Assembly (NCBI GenBank): GCA_031404455.1
Contig: JANNHP010000212.1
Span: forward strand, 4,807-68,806
Length of the DNA: 64,000 nucleotides
Source: JANNHP01 sp031404455
Lineage (GTDB): Bacteria > Planctomycetota > JAJSAM01 > JAJVHW01
Direction: 5' to 3'
Shown: one piece after another, positions 24,806 through 34,503 of the stretch
Position numbering within the stretch: position 1 is the first letter of the stretch
Layout: each line of letters opens with the position of its first letter
Position numbers and translations under genes: made by a program
Notes under the pieces: generated by a model
Told to the model about the DNA's origin: nothing
Database searches by the model: none
What the model saw: the letters and a program-made list of their open reading frames with translations, nothing else

Positions 24806-25086
24806 CCGTCCGCTCCTCCGGGCGCCGCCGGGCGGCTCACTTCTTCTCGGACGGGTAGATGCTCGGCCCAGAGCGTTCCGTCGTTGTCGAACACGGCGAT
24901 TCGCTCGGGGACGGGGACGAAGTCCGGCGCGCCGTCCTTCGTGACTTTCGCGACGAACTCGACGATCGACTTCCTCGCGGGTCCGTCGTTCCAGGACGGC
25001 AGCGGGCCGGTGTCCTGCGCGACGGCGGTCGCGAACGCAGCGGCGCACGCGAGGGCGAGGACGGCGAGAGTGCGGATCAGGCGCAT
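24802..25086 (-). pseudogene. HAD phosphatase with large internal deletion (module copy A)
   Basis: The frame starts with a signal peptide, then PLPSWNDGPARKSIVEFVAK and ERIAVFDNDGTLWAEH with the HAD nucleophile DxDGT. Family members continue for about 250 residues more, but here the sequence jumps at about 24860 to nonsense that runs to TGA 24802. In the neighbouring frame the same bases read SIYPSEKK followed by a stop at 24837-24839, which looks like the original C-terminus. So the central part was deleted with a frameshift. The lost motifs (second and third HAD motifs) make catalysis impossible. Confidence 0.75.
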
Positions 25087-25214
25087 CTGGCGACGCTCCC
25101 TTGCTGTGTTCGAGATCGTCGGGCTGCCGCGAACGGGCCCGAGGGACGAAGGGCCGCACTCGAACGGATCGAGTGCGGCCGGGTGCGTTCTCTCGGCGCT
25201 GCGTCGGCCTCGTG

Positions 25215-26780
25215 CTACTTGCCGCCGGTGCCGCGCTGGAGCGACTCCAGCACCTCGTCCAGCGAGAAACTGCCGACCTTCTGGCTCGGCGGGAACTCCT
25301 TGAACGTGGCCAGGAACTGCCCGACGTATTGCTGCGCCGGCACGAGGAGGAAGACACGGTCGATCCGCCAGCGGGCGTAACCGATGGCGTCGCGGTCGGC
25401 CATCTCGAACGGATCGGACCGCAGGTTGAAGAGCTTCGGCAGGCGCAGTTGCGTGAACGGCTCCTGCCAGACGTCGAAGCCGTGAGCGCGTTGTTCCGCG
25501 AACACGAGCTTCCACTGGTTGTACCGGAGGCCGACCAGCGAGCCGTCGTCGTTGAAGTAGAAGAACTCGCGGCGCGGATCGGGCGACTTGCCGGCGAGCG
25601 CGTCGGTGATGTCGTAGCCGTCGAGGTGGACCTTGAAGTCCTTGTCGCCGGCCTTCATGCCCTTGAGCAGCTTGTTCTTCACGTCGGGGTCGCCGGCGGC
25701 GGCGAGCAGCGTCGGCAGCATGTCCTCATGGGCGAAGATGTCGTTGCTGACCGTGCCGGGTTTGACGACTCCGGGCCAGCGGATGGCGCAAGGGACGCGG
25801 TAGCCGCCCTCCCAGTTGGTTGCCTTCTCGTTCCGGAAGGGCGTCGTGCCGCCGTCGGGCCAACTGAAGGACTCGGCACCGTTGTCGGTGGAGTACATGA
25901 CGATGGTGTTCTCTTCGAGACCCAGCTCCTTCAGCTTGTCGAGCACCTGCCCGACCATGCCGTCGTGCTCGACCATGCCGTCGGGGTAGATGCCGAGGCC
26001 GGTCTTGCCCTGGCTCTCCTTCTTCAGATGCGTGTGGATGTGCATGCGGGTGGAGTTCCACCAGAGGAAGAAGGGCTTGTCGGCCTTCTTGGCGTCGGTC
26101 ATGAACCGCAGCGCTTCCTTGGTGACCTCTTCGTCGATGGTCTCCATCCGCTTCTTCCCCAGCGGGCCGGTGGGTTCGATCTTCTGCGTGCCGTCGGCGT
26201 TGGCCCAGCAGTGGAGGACGCCGCGCGTCTGGTGCTTCGCGATCATGGCGGGATCTTTGAAGTAGTCCTCGTTCTCGAACTCCTCCTCGGCGTTCAGGTG
26301 GTAAAGCGAGCCGAAGAACTCGTCGAACCCGTGGGCCGTCGGCAGGTGCTCGTCGCGGTCGCCGAGGTGGTTCTTGCCGAACTGGCCGGTCGCGTAGCCG
26401 CGGGCCTTGAGCAGTTCGGCGATCGTGACGTCCTTGGCTTGCAGCCCCTCCTTCGCGCCCGGCAGGCCGACCTTGAGCATGCCCGTGCGGAAGCCGACCT
26501 GGCCGGTGATGAAGGACGCGCGACCGGCGGTGCAGCTCTGCTGCCCGTACCAGTCGGTGAAGAGGGCACCCTCCTTCGCGATGCGGTCGATGTTGGGAGT
26601 CTTGTAGCCCATCATCCCGTGGTTGTAGGCGCTGACGTTCCAGTAGCCGATGTCGTCGCCCCAGATGATGAGGATGTTCGGCGGCTTCGCGTCCGCGGCG
26701 TGCGCGGGTGACGTTCCACCCGACACCGCAGCAGCCGCGACCAGCAGCAGCGCGCCCGAGCGCGCGAGTCCCTGACCCAT
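25215..26780 (-). CDS. Arylsulfatase (type I, formylglycine-dependent)
   Basis: A 521-residue secreted sulfatase with signal peptide (cleavage near AHAAD). The metal-binding N-terminus is NILIIWGDDIGYWNV. The formylglycine site is SCTAGRASFITG (Cys83, C-x-A-x-R), so a maturation enzyme is needed for activity; none is in the window. VIMYSTDNGAES supplies the second metal site (Asp-Asn-Gly) and NWEGGYRVPCAIRWPG the conserved Lys/Arg region. It releases sulfate from sulfate esters in the periplasm. It is the intact first gene of a module whose other copy is truncated. Length is normal for the family. Confidence 0.95.
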   Translation of the reverse strand: MGQGLARSGALLLVAAAAVSGGTSPAHAADAKPPNILIIWGDDIGYWNVSAYNHGMMGYKTPNIDRIAKEGALFTDWYGQQSCTAGRASFITGQVGFRTGMLKVGLPGAKEGLQAKDVTIAELLKARGYATGQFGKNHLGDRDEHLPTAHGFDEFFGSLYHLNAEEEFENEDYFKDPAMIAKHQTRGVLHCWANADGTQKIEPTGPLGKKRMETIDEEVTKEALRFMTDAKKADKPFFLWWNSTRMHIHTHLKKESQGKTGLGIYPDGMVEHDGMVGQVLDKLKELGLEENTIVMYSTDNGAESFSWPDGGTTPFRNEKATNWEGGYRVPCAIRWPGVVKPGTVSNDIFAHEDMLPTLLAAAGDPDVKNKLLKGMKAGDKDFKVHLDGYDITDALAGKSPDPRREFFYFNDDGSLVGLRYNQWKLVFAEQRAHGFDVWQEPFTQLRLPKLFNLRSDPFEMADRDAIGYARWRIDRVFLLVPAQQYVGQFLATFKEFPPSQKVGSFSLDEVLESLQRGTGGK

Positions 26781-26947
26781 GCTTCATTCCCTCCTGTCGC
26801 CATCCGTCGCACCGTCCGGGGTTCCGTCCGTGCTCGTCCGGATTTCAGCGCGAGAGGATCGCACATCGGGCCGAGCGATCCTCGGGTTCTCTGCCCGCGC
26901 GCGCGGCGCGGCGGACTTCCGTGAAGACGAGATGAAGGACCCGCGAA

Positions 26948-28865
26948 TCAGTTCGCGCGGTTCGTGAGCACGAGCGGCGCGCGGGCGTCCTCGTCCATCG
27001 CCTCGAAGATCGCGCGCAGCATCGGGTACTGCGCGGCCGGGACGACGTCGCGCTCGATGCGCAGGTCGCGCTCGACCACGATGCTGCCGTCGGGTGCGGC
27101 CGAGTAGCGGCTCGTGAAGCGCCCGATCGCGTTCTGGGCGGAGCGCCCCTTCGGCAGGCGCGCGCTGCGTCCCGCGGGGATCCGGATCGTGTGACGCCAC
27201 GCGACACTCACCGCGCCGACGACGGTCGGGAAGTTCCGGCTCGCGTGCGAGAGGAACTCGCGCCCCTTCTGCGGGCTCAGGAAGTCGGTGCCGGCGGGCG
27301 TAGTGAACCACGCCTCGGAGTCCATGGCGACGGCGTGCTCCGAGCGCCAGACGCCCTTGCACGCGAGCGGGGTCGAGAGATCCATGGGATCGGAACACTC
27401 GATCCGCCCGAAGCCGCCCTCCGGCGTCCGCGCGAGGAGATCGTCGGCGAGACCTTCGCCGGTGGCGTCGCCCGCGAGGATCGCGCGCAGCCGCGCCGAG
27501 GGACGGCCCTCCACCGTCATCTTCGTGGTTCCCGAGAAGCTGCCGTCCGCGGCAAGCGCGACGTCGTGCTCGACCCGGTAGGAGTTCGCGGCAGCCGTGC
27601 CCTCGGGCGTGCGGCCCGTCGTGCCGAGCTCGGTCGCGTGGACCACGAACTTCCCGGAGAGCGCCTGCTCGAGCGAGCCGAGGTTCGCGAACGGGTTCAC
27701 GGGGTTCGAGTACACGTCGAAGTCGGGCAGGTACGCCATGCAGTGGTCGAACTGCGACGGCGACGGCACGCCGAGCTCGCGCCACGAGCGGTCCCAGTCG
27801 ACGAGCACCGCGTTCGAGCGGATGCCCTTCGCGCGGAGCAGCGCCGCGAGGAGCACGTACTGGTCCTTGCAGTCGCCGTAGCCGCGGCGCAGCACCTCGT
27901 CGGAACGGTGCGGGACCCAGCTCGATCCGGCGTCGAGCCACACCGCCACGTAACGGACCTCGCGGCAGACGTACCGGTGCATCGCCTTCGCGACGTCGAT
28001 GCCCTTCATGTCAAGGGCGAGCTTGTCGGCGAGCGCCTGGATCTCGGGGCGTGACCTTGATGTTCGGCTCGGCCGCCGCGTGGAAGAGGGCGCCGAGACG
28101 CTCCCACTTCGCGAGGGAGGACACGACGAACGACGGGACGACGTCCTGCGAGGCGACCATCGACGGCTCTCGCCGCATCCCCGGCCAGTCCGCGAGCCGC
28201 GCGGTGACAACGCTGCCCGCGTCGTTCGCCGATTCGTTCGCGGTGAAACCGCCGCGCTCCGCGTGACGGAGCACGACGCCGTTCGGGTACGAGACGCGCA
28301 CGACCGCCTCGCCGATCGGCAGGCAGAGCTCCGGCTCGTAGAGGTAGTGGAATCCCAAGTACGGCGCCGACCTGCTCGTCAGCCGCCACCGCACGTGGGT
28401 CTTCGCGCCTACGTCGAGCTGCGGGAAGAGCACCGTGGTCGTCTGCGTCGAGACGAACCCGGGCGCGTCCTCCGCGGCGCGGGACGGCCGCGTGATGATC
28501 TGGTCGCCGCGCACGCCGACGCGCTCGCCGCCCCGTGTCACCGCGTACGCCTCCTCGACTGCGAGCGTCTCCGTCGCCGGATCGAAGAGCATCTCCGCGC
28601 GCTGACCGGCGCGGACGCCGGCCGAGGTGAGGAGCGTCCGCGTCGTCTCGATCGTCGCGGTGTACGAGTAGTCGTTCGACACGTCGACGTCCACCGCGTG
28701 CCGGTCGATCCGCACCGCGGCGGTGTCGAGGCCGAGTTCCACCTCCGCGTGCGGCGCACCGATGCCGATGCTCGCTCCGACTCCGAAGAGGCCGACGCCC
28801 ATCCGGCAGCCGGTGAGGCAGAGAACGACGACGAGGCAGCGCAGAGCGGTGGAGCGGTCGGGCAT
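26948..28865 (-). pseudogene. Transglutaminase-like lipoprotein (DUF3857 type) interrupted by a one-base frameshift
   Basis: The first frame starts at ATG 28865 with a lipoprotein signal (VVVLCLTGC). It encodes the DUF3857 beta-rich domain (VSNDYSYTATIETTRTLL, FVSTQTTTVLFPQLDVGAKT) up to PNIKVTP. The homology continues without a gap in another frame: EIQALADKLALDMKGIDVAK, the transglutaminase core HRYVCREVRYVAVWLDAG and RGYGDCKDQYVLLAALLRAK (catalytic Cys), then QFDHCMAYLPDFD (His/Asp), and a C-terminal domain to TNRAN. The switch is at a run of four G on plus (28046-28049); one base less would give a 638-residue protein. A sequencing error at the homopolymer is as likely as a real mutation. 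Confidence 0.8.
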
Positions 28866-28917
28866 GGAGAACCCTTTCACGAGGAGGCGCGCGGATCGGG
28901 GAATCGGGCGGGAGAAG

Positions 28918-29973
28918 CTATCCCGGTTCGTCGCCGGGATCGAATCCACGGTGCGCCGCGCTCTCCTTCACCGAGGCGATGTGCATCAGCGCGTCGCCCT
29001 GCGTCACGAGCGGATTCTCGAGCCGGCCGATGATCATCCCGTCGCGGGGCGCCCTCACCGGCACGGCACCCGTCTCCTCGTGCCCGCGCCCGCGGCGCAC
29101 GCCGATCGACCCGACGCGCTGTCCCTTGCGGACGCTGTCGCCGAGTTTCACCGTCGGAACGAAGAACCCGCTCCACTCCGCTCGAACCCAGGCCGAGTCC
29201 CAGCAGTGCTTGCGCGTCGGACGCACGCGATCGGGAGACTTCCGCATCCCGAGGTGGTCCATCACGGCGAGCACGCCGCGCACGCCGGTCTCGACCGCTT
29301 TCGCGTCGTAGCGCAACGCCTCCCCCGCCTCGTAGAGCACGCACGGGATGCCGCGGCGGCCGGCCGACTCGCGGAGCGATCCGTCGCGGAGCGCCGCGTG
29401 CAGCGCGATCGGGGACCCGAAAGCCTCGGCCATCCCGCGGGCCACGGGGTCCTCGAGGTTCGCCCGGATCTGCGGCAGGTTCGAACGGTGGATGGCGCCC
29501 GTGTGGAGGTCGATCCCGTGCGTGCACCGCGAGACGACGGTGTCGAGGAAGGCGCGCGCGACGCGCGCCGTGAGCGAGCCCCGTTTCGATCCCGGGAACG
29601 ACCGGTTGAGGTCGCGCCGGTCGGGCAGGTAGCGGGTCTGGTGGATGATCCCGAACGCGTTGAGCAGCGGGATCGCGATCACCGTGCCGCTGAGGCGCGC
29701 CGGATCGATCGCGTCCATCACGTCGCGCACGATCGGAACGCTGTTCACCTCGTCGCCGTGGATGCAGGCGCTCACCCAGAGCGTCGGGCCGGGACGAGCG
29801 CCGTGGAAGACGTGCAGCGGGATCTTGATCGGCTCCTGGATGTAGAGCCAGCCGAGGACCAGGCTGCCGACGCCCGACTCGCCCGGCGCGACGCTCACGT
29901 CGCCGAGATCGAAGTTCCCGTGCTTCTTCGAAGCGCTTCGGCGACGACCGCGCGCTTGCGGCTTCCTCTCCAT
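28918..29973 (-). CDS. Succinylglutamate desuccinylase/aspartoacylase family zinc hydrolase
   Basis: A 351-residue cytosolic enzyme of the AstE/AspA (M14-like) family. The zinc ligands are in SACIHGDEVNS (His72, Glu75) and DLHTG (His157). The substrate-binding DLNRSFPGS (121-129) is intact. A C-terminal beta domain (about 250-340) carries KLGDSVRKGQRVG, a biotinyl/lipoyl-like fold usual in this family. It removes an acyl group from an amino acid or peptide; members with this layout often sit beside RimK-type ligases, but none is present here. ATG 29973 is chosen because the charged head MERKPQARGRRR follows. Confidence 0.88.
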   Translation of the reverse strand: MERKPQARGRRRSASKKHGNFDLGDVSVAPGESGVGSLVLGWLYIQEPIKIPLHVFHGARPGPTLWVSACIHGDEVNSVPIVRDVMDAIDPARLSGTVIAIPLLNAFGIIHQTRYLPDRRDLNRSFPGSKRGSLTARVARAFLDTVVSRCTHGIDLHTGAIHRSNLPQIRANLEDPVARGMAEAFGSPIALHAALRDGSLRESAGRRGIPCVLYEAGEALRYDAKAVETGVRGVLAVMDHLGMRKSPDRVRPTRKHCWDSAWVRAEWSGFFVPTVKLGDSVRKGQRVGSIGVRRGRGHEETGAVPVRAPRDGMIIGRLENPLVTQGDALMHIASVKESAAHRGFDPGDEPG

Positions 29974-29983
29974 GGGAGCCCTT

Positions 29984-31009
29984 CTACTTTCCCGCGGGCA
30001 AGAGGAACGTGACGCTGAACCGGAAGCCGAAGCCCTCGGCACCGAACTCAGACCGCTCCGCCCAATAGCGAACGCCGAACTGGAACTGCACGGGGAGCTT
30101 TCCGAGACGGACGAGCTTCGCGACGGCGAGGTTGAGCGGCACCGCGAGATCGTCTTCGAGCCAGTCGTACGTCGATTCCGCGTTGAGCGAGAACGTCCAC
30201 ACGTCGGGCGTCGTGTACGAGAGGAACGGCTGGATGAACGACCGGTTCACCTCGCTCGCGCCGCCGCCCGCGAAGGACCAGACGTGGTTCACGAGCCCGC
30301 CGTACGTCCAGCCGTGCTCCTGCTTCAGGAAAACGGCCGTGGGTCCCGTGCCCCACTTGTCGCCGCCGAGGTACTGGTTCTCGGCCGTCGGGATGAGGAA
30401 CACGGGCCCCACGCCCCAGATCCACCCGGACTCAGTCGGCGCCTTGGGAGAGAAGAAGAGGCTCTGCGTGATGTCGCCGACGCCCGACTGTCCGCCGGTC
30501 CCGGGCACCACGTCCTCCTGGTCGATGATCGGCACGATCGTGCGCGAGATCATGTTCCAGTCCTCGTTCAGCGAGATCGGGATGACGGGCTGCACGTTCA
30601 TGACGAACTGCTTGCCGCGGCCGTCCGGACCCATCCCCGAATTCCAGTTCGACTGGAAGGGGATGCTGATGAGCGCCGCGATCGGGTTCGAGAGCTTCTT
30701 GGCGAGCTCCTGTTCGTCGCCGCCGCCCGGTTCCGCGGCAGGCGCCGCCGTCTCGTCCGATCCCATGGCGCGGTCGTCCGCGCGGAGCCACGCCGACGAC
30801 GACGTCCCCCCTAACTGCGCGACGGGGACTCGCGCGGCGAACGTCGCGACGGCGCCGGAAAGTTCCGAATCGGGTGTGGCGGCGACCGGAATCGAGACGG
30901 GCGCGGCTGCATCGACCGGGCGGCCGAGATCGCGCGCGTCGAACGCTGCGCCGGGCGAGGCGCATCCGGCGGCGAAGGTCACGGCGATGAGAGGCAGACG
31001 GGATCGCAT
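29984..31009 (-). CDS. Outer-membrane beta-barrel protein with lipoprotein-type leader
   Basis: A 341-residue protein. The leader is LIAVTFAAGCASPG, a plausible lipobox. Next comes a Pro/Ala-rich linker with RADDRAMGSDETAAPA, then a barrel domain with alternating hydrophobic strands (FVMNVQPVIPISLNEDWNMI, VGPVFLIPTAENQY, FQFGVRYWAE) ending in GFRFSVTFLLPAGK. It resembles the transporter-like barrel family found with aromatic-compound and efflux genes. The barrel protein at 34504-35502 has the same kind of leader and linker. It lies 10 bp before the peptidase gene start on the same strand. Confidence 0.75.
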   Translation of the reverse strand: MRSRLPLIAVTFAAGCASPGAAFDARDLGRPVDAAAPVSIPVAATPDSELSGAVATFAARVPVAQLGGTSSSAWLRADDRAMGSDETAAPAAEPGGGDEQELAKKLSNPIAALISIPFQSNWNSGMGPDGRGKQFVMNVQPVIPISLNEDWNMISRTIVPIIDQEDVVPGTGGQSGVGDITQSLFFSPKAPTESGWIWGVGPVFLIPTAENQYLGGDKWGTGPTAVFLKQEHGWTYGGLVNHVWSFAGGGASEVNRSFIQPFLSYTTPDVWTFSLNAESTYDWLEDDLAVPLNLAVAKLVRLGKLPVQFQFGVRYWAERSEFGAEGFGFRFSVTFLLPAGK

Positions 31010-31266
31010 GGGGTGTTCCTCCGGAGGACCGCGGCTTCTCGCGTGCGGTTGCGGAGGTGTCTACCAGACGGGGCGAGTCCACGCCCGCTCGGCTGTCCGC
31101 TCGGTGACGCCGGTCGCCGCGCGGTCAGCCGTCCTTTCGGCCGGGCGAGGGGAAGGACGCCGGGAAGAGATGGTGGAGCCGCCTTCCGGCGATGTCCGGA
31201 ATCACGAGGAGGAGCGCCGCCACGAACGTGCGGCGCATCCGGACTCGGCGGCGGCTCGATTCCGGG

Positions 31267-31956
31267 CTACTTGGCCGGGCGCATCCCGTGTTCGAGGAGA
31301 CGCTTGGTGGTGCGTTCGGCCCAGAGGTCGAACGCGGACTTCACGTCGGCCCAACTGGAGAGGACGTTGCGCGTGACGCCCGTGCCCACGCGACGGTCCA
31401 GCGCGGCGCCGAGCTGCTCGCCGGACTCCGAGTCGAGGATCTCCAGCTCTGCGCTCGCCTTGCCTGTGTTGATGCCGGAGCCGGTCACGAGCTTCTTCCC
31501 GGTCGAGAGGACGACGCCGAACGGTACGATGCGCGAGAACGGCGTCAGGGCACCCACGGCCGAGTCGGCATCCGTGAGGCACGACCTGATGCGGAGCACG
31601 CCCGCACCCGGAGCCTCGACGAGGTTGAACTTCGCGCCGAGCGAGTCCTTGAGCGCCTGGTCGAAGGCGCCGAGGAGGTACGCCGTGTCCTCGGGGCCGA
31701 TCGCGAGGAGCATCTCCTGCGACATCCTCGCCTCGGGGCGTTCGACGAGGATTCCCGTGTAGCTCGAGAGATCGACGCCCGGCTTCACGTAGACGAACGC
31801 GGCCCGGTCCGAGTCGCCGGTCGCGGTGAGGCCCGCGTACGACGAGAGATAACCGGACTGCTTGATGTCCTCGGCATTGCCGGCGTTCGTCGCGGCGCAG
31901 CCGGCGGCGAGGACGAATCCCGCGGCGAGCAAGACTGGGGCGAGTGCCTTGTGCAT
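31267..31956 (-). CDS. DUF3313 family lipoprotein (second copy)
   Basis: A 229-residue protein with a lipoprotein signal (LLAAGFVLAAGC). The DUF3313 marks are QSGYLSSYAGL near the mature N-terminus, VYVKPGVDLSSYTGILVERP, then a C-terminal part with GKASAELEILDSESGEQLGA. Function unknown; likely attached to the outer membrane. The start at 31956 gives the signal peptide; the frame is open 50 codons further up. The paralogue at 16714-17283 is shorter and diverged. The 257-bp gap between this gene and the barrel gene upstream of 31009 shows no further gene. Confidence 0.8.
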   Translation of the reverse strand: MHKALAPVLLAAGFVLAAGCAATNAGNAEDIKQSGYLSSYAGLTATGDSDRAAFVYVKPGVDLSSYTGILVERPEARMSQEMLLAIGPEDTAYLLGAFDQALKDSLGAKFNLVEAPGAGVLRIRSCLTDADSAVGALTPFSRIVPFGVVLSTGKKLVTGSGINTGKASAELEILDSESGEQLGAALDRRVGTGVTRNVLSSWADVKSAFDLWAERTTKRLLEHGMRPAK

Positions 31957-32137
31957 GTCGGACTCCTGGAATGCGGTGGGTACGGCTCCTGAAGACAACG
32001 AGGCAATTCTAAACACGACTCGCCCGCAACGACGCCCACCAATGTTCGCTTCCCGAAGGCGGCCCGCGAGCTCGGCCGTCGAACCCGGACTCAACGCGCA
32101 GTTCATGCGATTCGCGCGGATCCCGGCGAAATGCCCG

Positions 32138-34456
32138 TCACTTCAGCGAACGGACGAGATCGGCGATCTGCGGGTTCCCCGGCACGAGCGCAGCGAGAGC
32201 CTCCGCGAACTTCAGCGCCTGGACCGTGTGGCCCGCGTCGCGGTGCAGCGAGACGAGCATCATGAGCAGATCGGCGTCCCCGGGATGGCCGAGATGCGCC
32301 TCGCCGAGGATCGCGAGCGCGGCATCGCGATCGCCTCCGTCGTTCAGGGCGAGCGCGTGCGCGATGACGAAGCGGGAGTTCTCGGGCGCGAGCTGCGACG
32401 CACGGGCCAACTCGGCCATCGCCTCGGTTCGCTTCCCCGCGCGTACGAGGGCGAGACCGAGCGCGTGGTGCAGCGTCGCGTCGTCCGGCGCGACGCGCAG
32501 GCCATCGCGGAGGACCTGGACGGAGCCCTTTTCGTCGGCCCGCATCCGCAGGATGTCGGCGAGGTTCAGGTACGCGCCCCCGAACGCCGGCTCCAGACGC
32601 AGCGCCGCGCGCGCCTCCGTCTCGGCGCGGGCGAGGTCCTTCCGCTCGATCGCGACCGACGAGAGGTTGAGGTGCGCCTCGGGACGGTCGCCGTTGATCG
32701 TCTGCGCGCGGACGTACTCGGCGAGCGCGGCGGCCACCTGCTTCGCCCCGTCCGGTCCGAACACCGCATCGGGGATGCCGACCGACGACCGCCCCGCCTC
32801 GATCCTGACGGCGCGGACGGAGTCCGCCGCGAGCAGCGCAACGAGCGGCACGCGCGACGGGAGCGGCAGACCGCGGACCGCGCGCGCGGCGGCGACGCGC
32901 ACGAGCGGATCGGCGTCGCGCGCGGCGGCGCCGAGAACCCGCTCCGAGTCCGCACCCGCCTGCCGCACGAGGAGATCGGTCGCCGTCGCGCGCACGATGC
33001 CCGGCGTGTCCGGATCGGCGATCACCGCGGTGAGCTTCGCGACCGCACCCGGGAGCGCGCGGCGCCCCGCGTCGATCGCGTCGCCGAAGTGCGGCTTCCT
33101 CCAGCGTCCCTCGGGGTACCACTTCTCCACCGCGGACTGCGACCACGCGGCGTCCTTGTCGGAGTGGCAACCCGAGGCGTTGCACGAGTTCGGGGTCCCG
33201 ATCCTGAGCGTGACGTCCGGGCGCGGCACGCGCAGGCTGTGGTCGAGACGGACGTCGACGCCCATGTAGGTCTTCGCAGGCATGTGGCACTTCACGCACG
33301 CAGCGCCGTCGGTGCCCATCTCGTGGAAGTGGTGCGACTTCGCGTCGAAGCGCGGCGGCTCGTGGCACTTCGCGCAGAGCGCGTTGCCCTCCTCGCGGAC
33401 GCGGAGCGTGTGCGGGTCGTGGCAGTCGCGGCAGCTCACACCGCGCCGGTACATGCGGCTCTGCAGGAAGGATCCGTACTCGTAGTCCTCTTCGAGGATC
33501 TGTCCGTCGGCGTGATAGACGCCCTCGTCGAGCAGCGACGGGAGGTGTGTGTCGAGGAGCGGCTTCCCGTGGACGTAGCGCTCCTCGATCAGCCCGCGCC
33601 GCGAGTGGCACCGCGCGCAGGTCTCGACCTCGCGGTCCTCGCCGGAGGGCCGCGAACGGACGGCCGTCCCGGTCGCGGGATCGATCACCCAGCTCTCCGG
33701 GCCGCGGTCGCGCAGGCGGACGAGGAGCCCCATCGGGTCGCCAAGGTCGCCGTAGTCCCTGGCGGGCTTTCCGGCCTTGCGGTCGTTCGCCCAGGCCACG
33801 TGCGCCGTGCCCGGGCCGTGGCACGCCTCGCAGGAGACGTCGATCTCGGTCCACGCCGTCTCGTAGGCCTCGAGCTTTCCGTTCCAGCGCTTCTCGAGTC
33901 CCGTCGAGTGGCACTCCGCGCACATGTGGTTCCAGTTCTGGGCGCCGCGCGTCCAGTGGAGGAGGTCCCCCGCCGGGATCCGCTCGTCGCCGTAGATGTG
34001 GAACCAGCGCTGCCCGCCCGCGTCCTTCGGACGAACGTCCCAGCAGAGCGGCAGCGTCTGGTAGCGGCCGCCGGGGAACGCGACGAGGTACTGCTGGAGC
34101 GGGCGTACGCCGAAGACGTACGCGACCTCGAAGTCGGCGGGCGCGCCGTCCGGTCCCTCGGTCGTGACGACGAACTTCCCGTCGCGGCGGAAGAACCGCG
34201 ACGTCACGCCGTGATGTTCGAAGGTCACGCCCGAGAAGTCGCCGAGCACCGTCGTCTCGGTCGCGACGTCCATCGCGAGATCGTGGTCGGAGCCGGCGAA
34301 CGCCTTGTCCGCCGCCTCGTGGCACGGCGCGCACGTCGCGCGGCCGACGTAGCCGCCGGGCGACGCGTCGCTCGGCGAGGAGGGGTCGTCGCCGCACGCG
34401 CCGAGCGCGAACGTGAGCAGGGCCGCCGCGAACCGCATGCAACGCTTCGGCGTCAC
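32138..34456 (-). CDS. Octaheme cytochrome c lipoprotein with HEAT and TPR C-terminal part
   Basis: A protein of about 772 residues. The leader has a lipobox (TFALGAC). Seven CxxCH motifs (CAPCH, CAECH, CEACH, CARCH, CRDCH, CAKCH, CVKCH) and one CxxxCH-type site (CNASGCH) make eight likely haem sites in the first 450 residues. A HEAT-like stretch (DPLVRVAAARAVRGLPLPSR) and at least three TPR units (ARAETEARAALRLEPAFGGA, TEAMAELARASQLAPENSR) follow. Electron transfer at the outer face of the membrane is likely; the redox partner is unknown. I prefer GTG 34456, which has GGAG seven bases upstream, over ATG 34438. Confidence 0.88.
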   Translation of the reverse strand: MTPKRCMRFAAALLTFALGACGDDPSSPSDASPGGYVGRATCAPCHEAADKAFAGSDHDLAMDVATETTVLGDFSGVTFEHHGVTSRFFRRDGKFVVTTEGPDGAPADFEVAYVFGVRPLQQYLVAFPGGRYQTLPLCWDVRPKDAGGQRWFHIYGDERIPAGDLLHWTRGAQNWNHMCAECHSTGLEKRWNGKLEAYETAWTEIDVSCEACHGPGTAHVAWANDRKAGKPARDYGDLGDPMGLLVRLRDRGPESWVIDPATGTAVRSRPSGEDREVETCARCHSRRGLIEERYVHGKPLLDTHLPSLLDEGVYHADGQILEEDYEYGSFLQSRMYRRGVSCRDCHDPHTLRVREEGNALCAKCHEPPRFDAKSHHFHEMGTDGAACVKCHMPAKTYMGVDVRLDHSLRVPRPDVTLRIGTPNSCNASGCHSDKDAAWSQSAVEKWYPEGRWRKPHFGDAIDAGRRALPGAVAKLTAVIADPDTPGIVRATATDLLVRQAGADSERVLGAAARDADPLVRVAAARAVRGLPLPSRVPLVALLAADSVRAVRIEAGRSSVGIPDAVFGPDGAKQVAAALAEYVRAQTINGDRPEAHLNLSSVAIERKDLARAETEARAALRLEPAFGGAYLNLADILRMRADEKGSVQVLRDGLRVAPDDATLHHALGLALVRAGKRTEAMAELARASQLAPENSRFVIAHALALNDGGDRDAALAILGEAHLGHPGDADLLMMLVSLHRDAGHTVQALKFAEALAALVPGNPQIADLVRSLK

Positions 34457-34503
34457 GGCCTCGCTCCGTTCATCCTCGAGAGGGGGACGTCCCCGCGGGC
34501 TCC

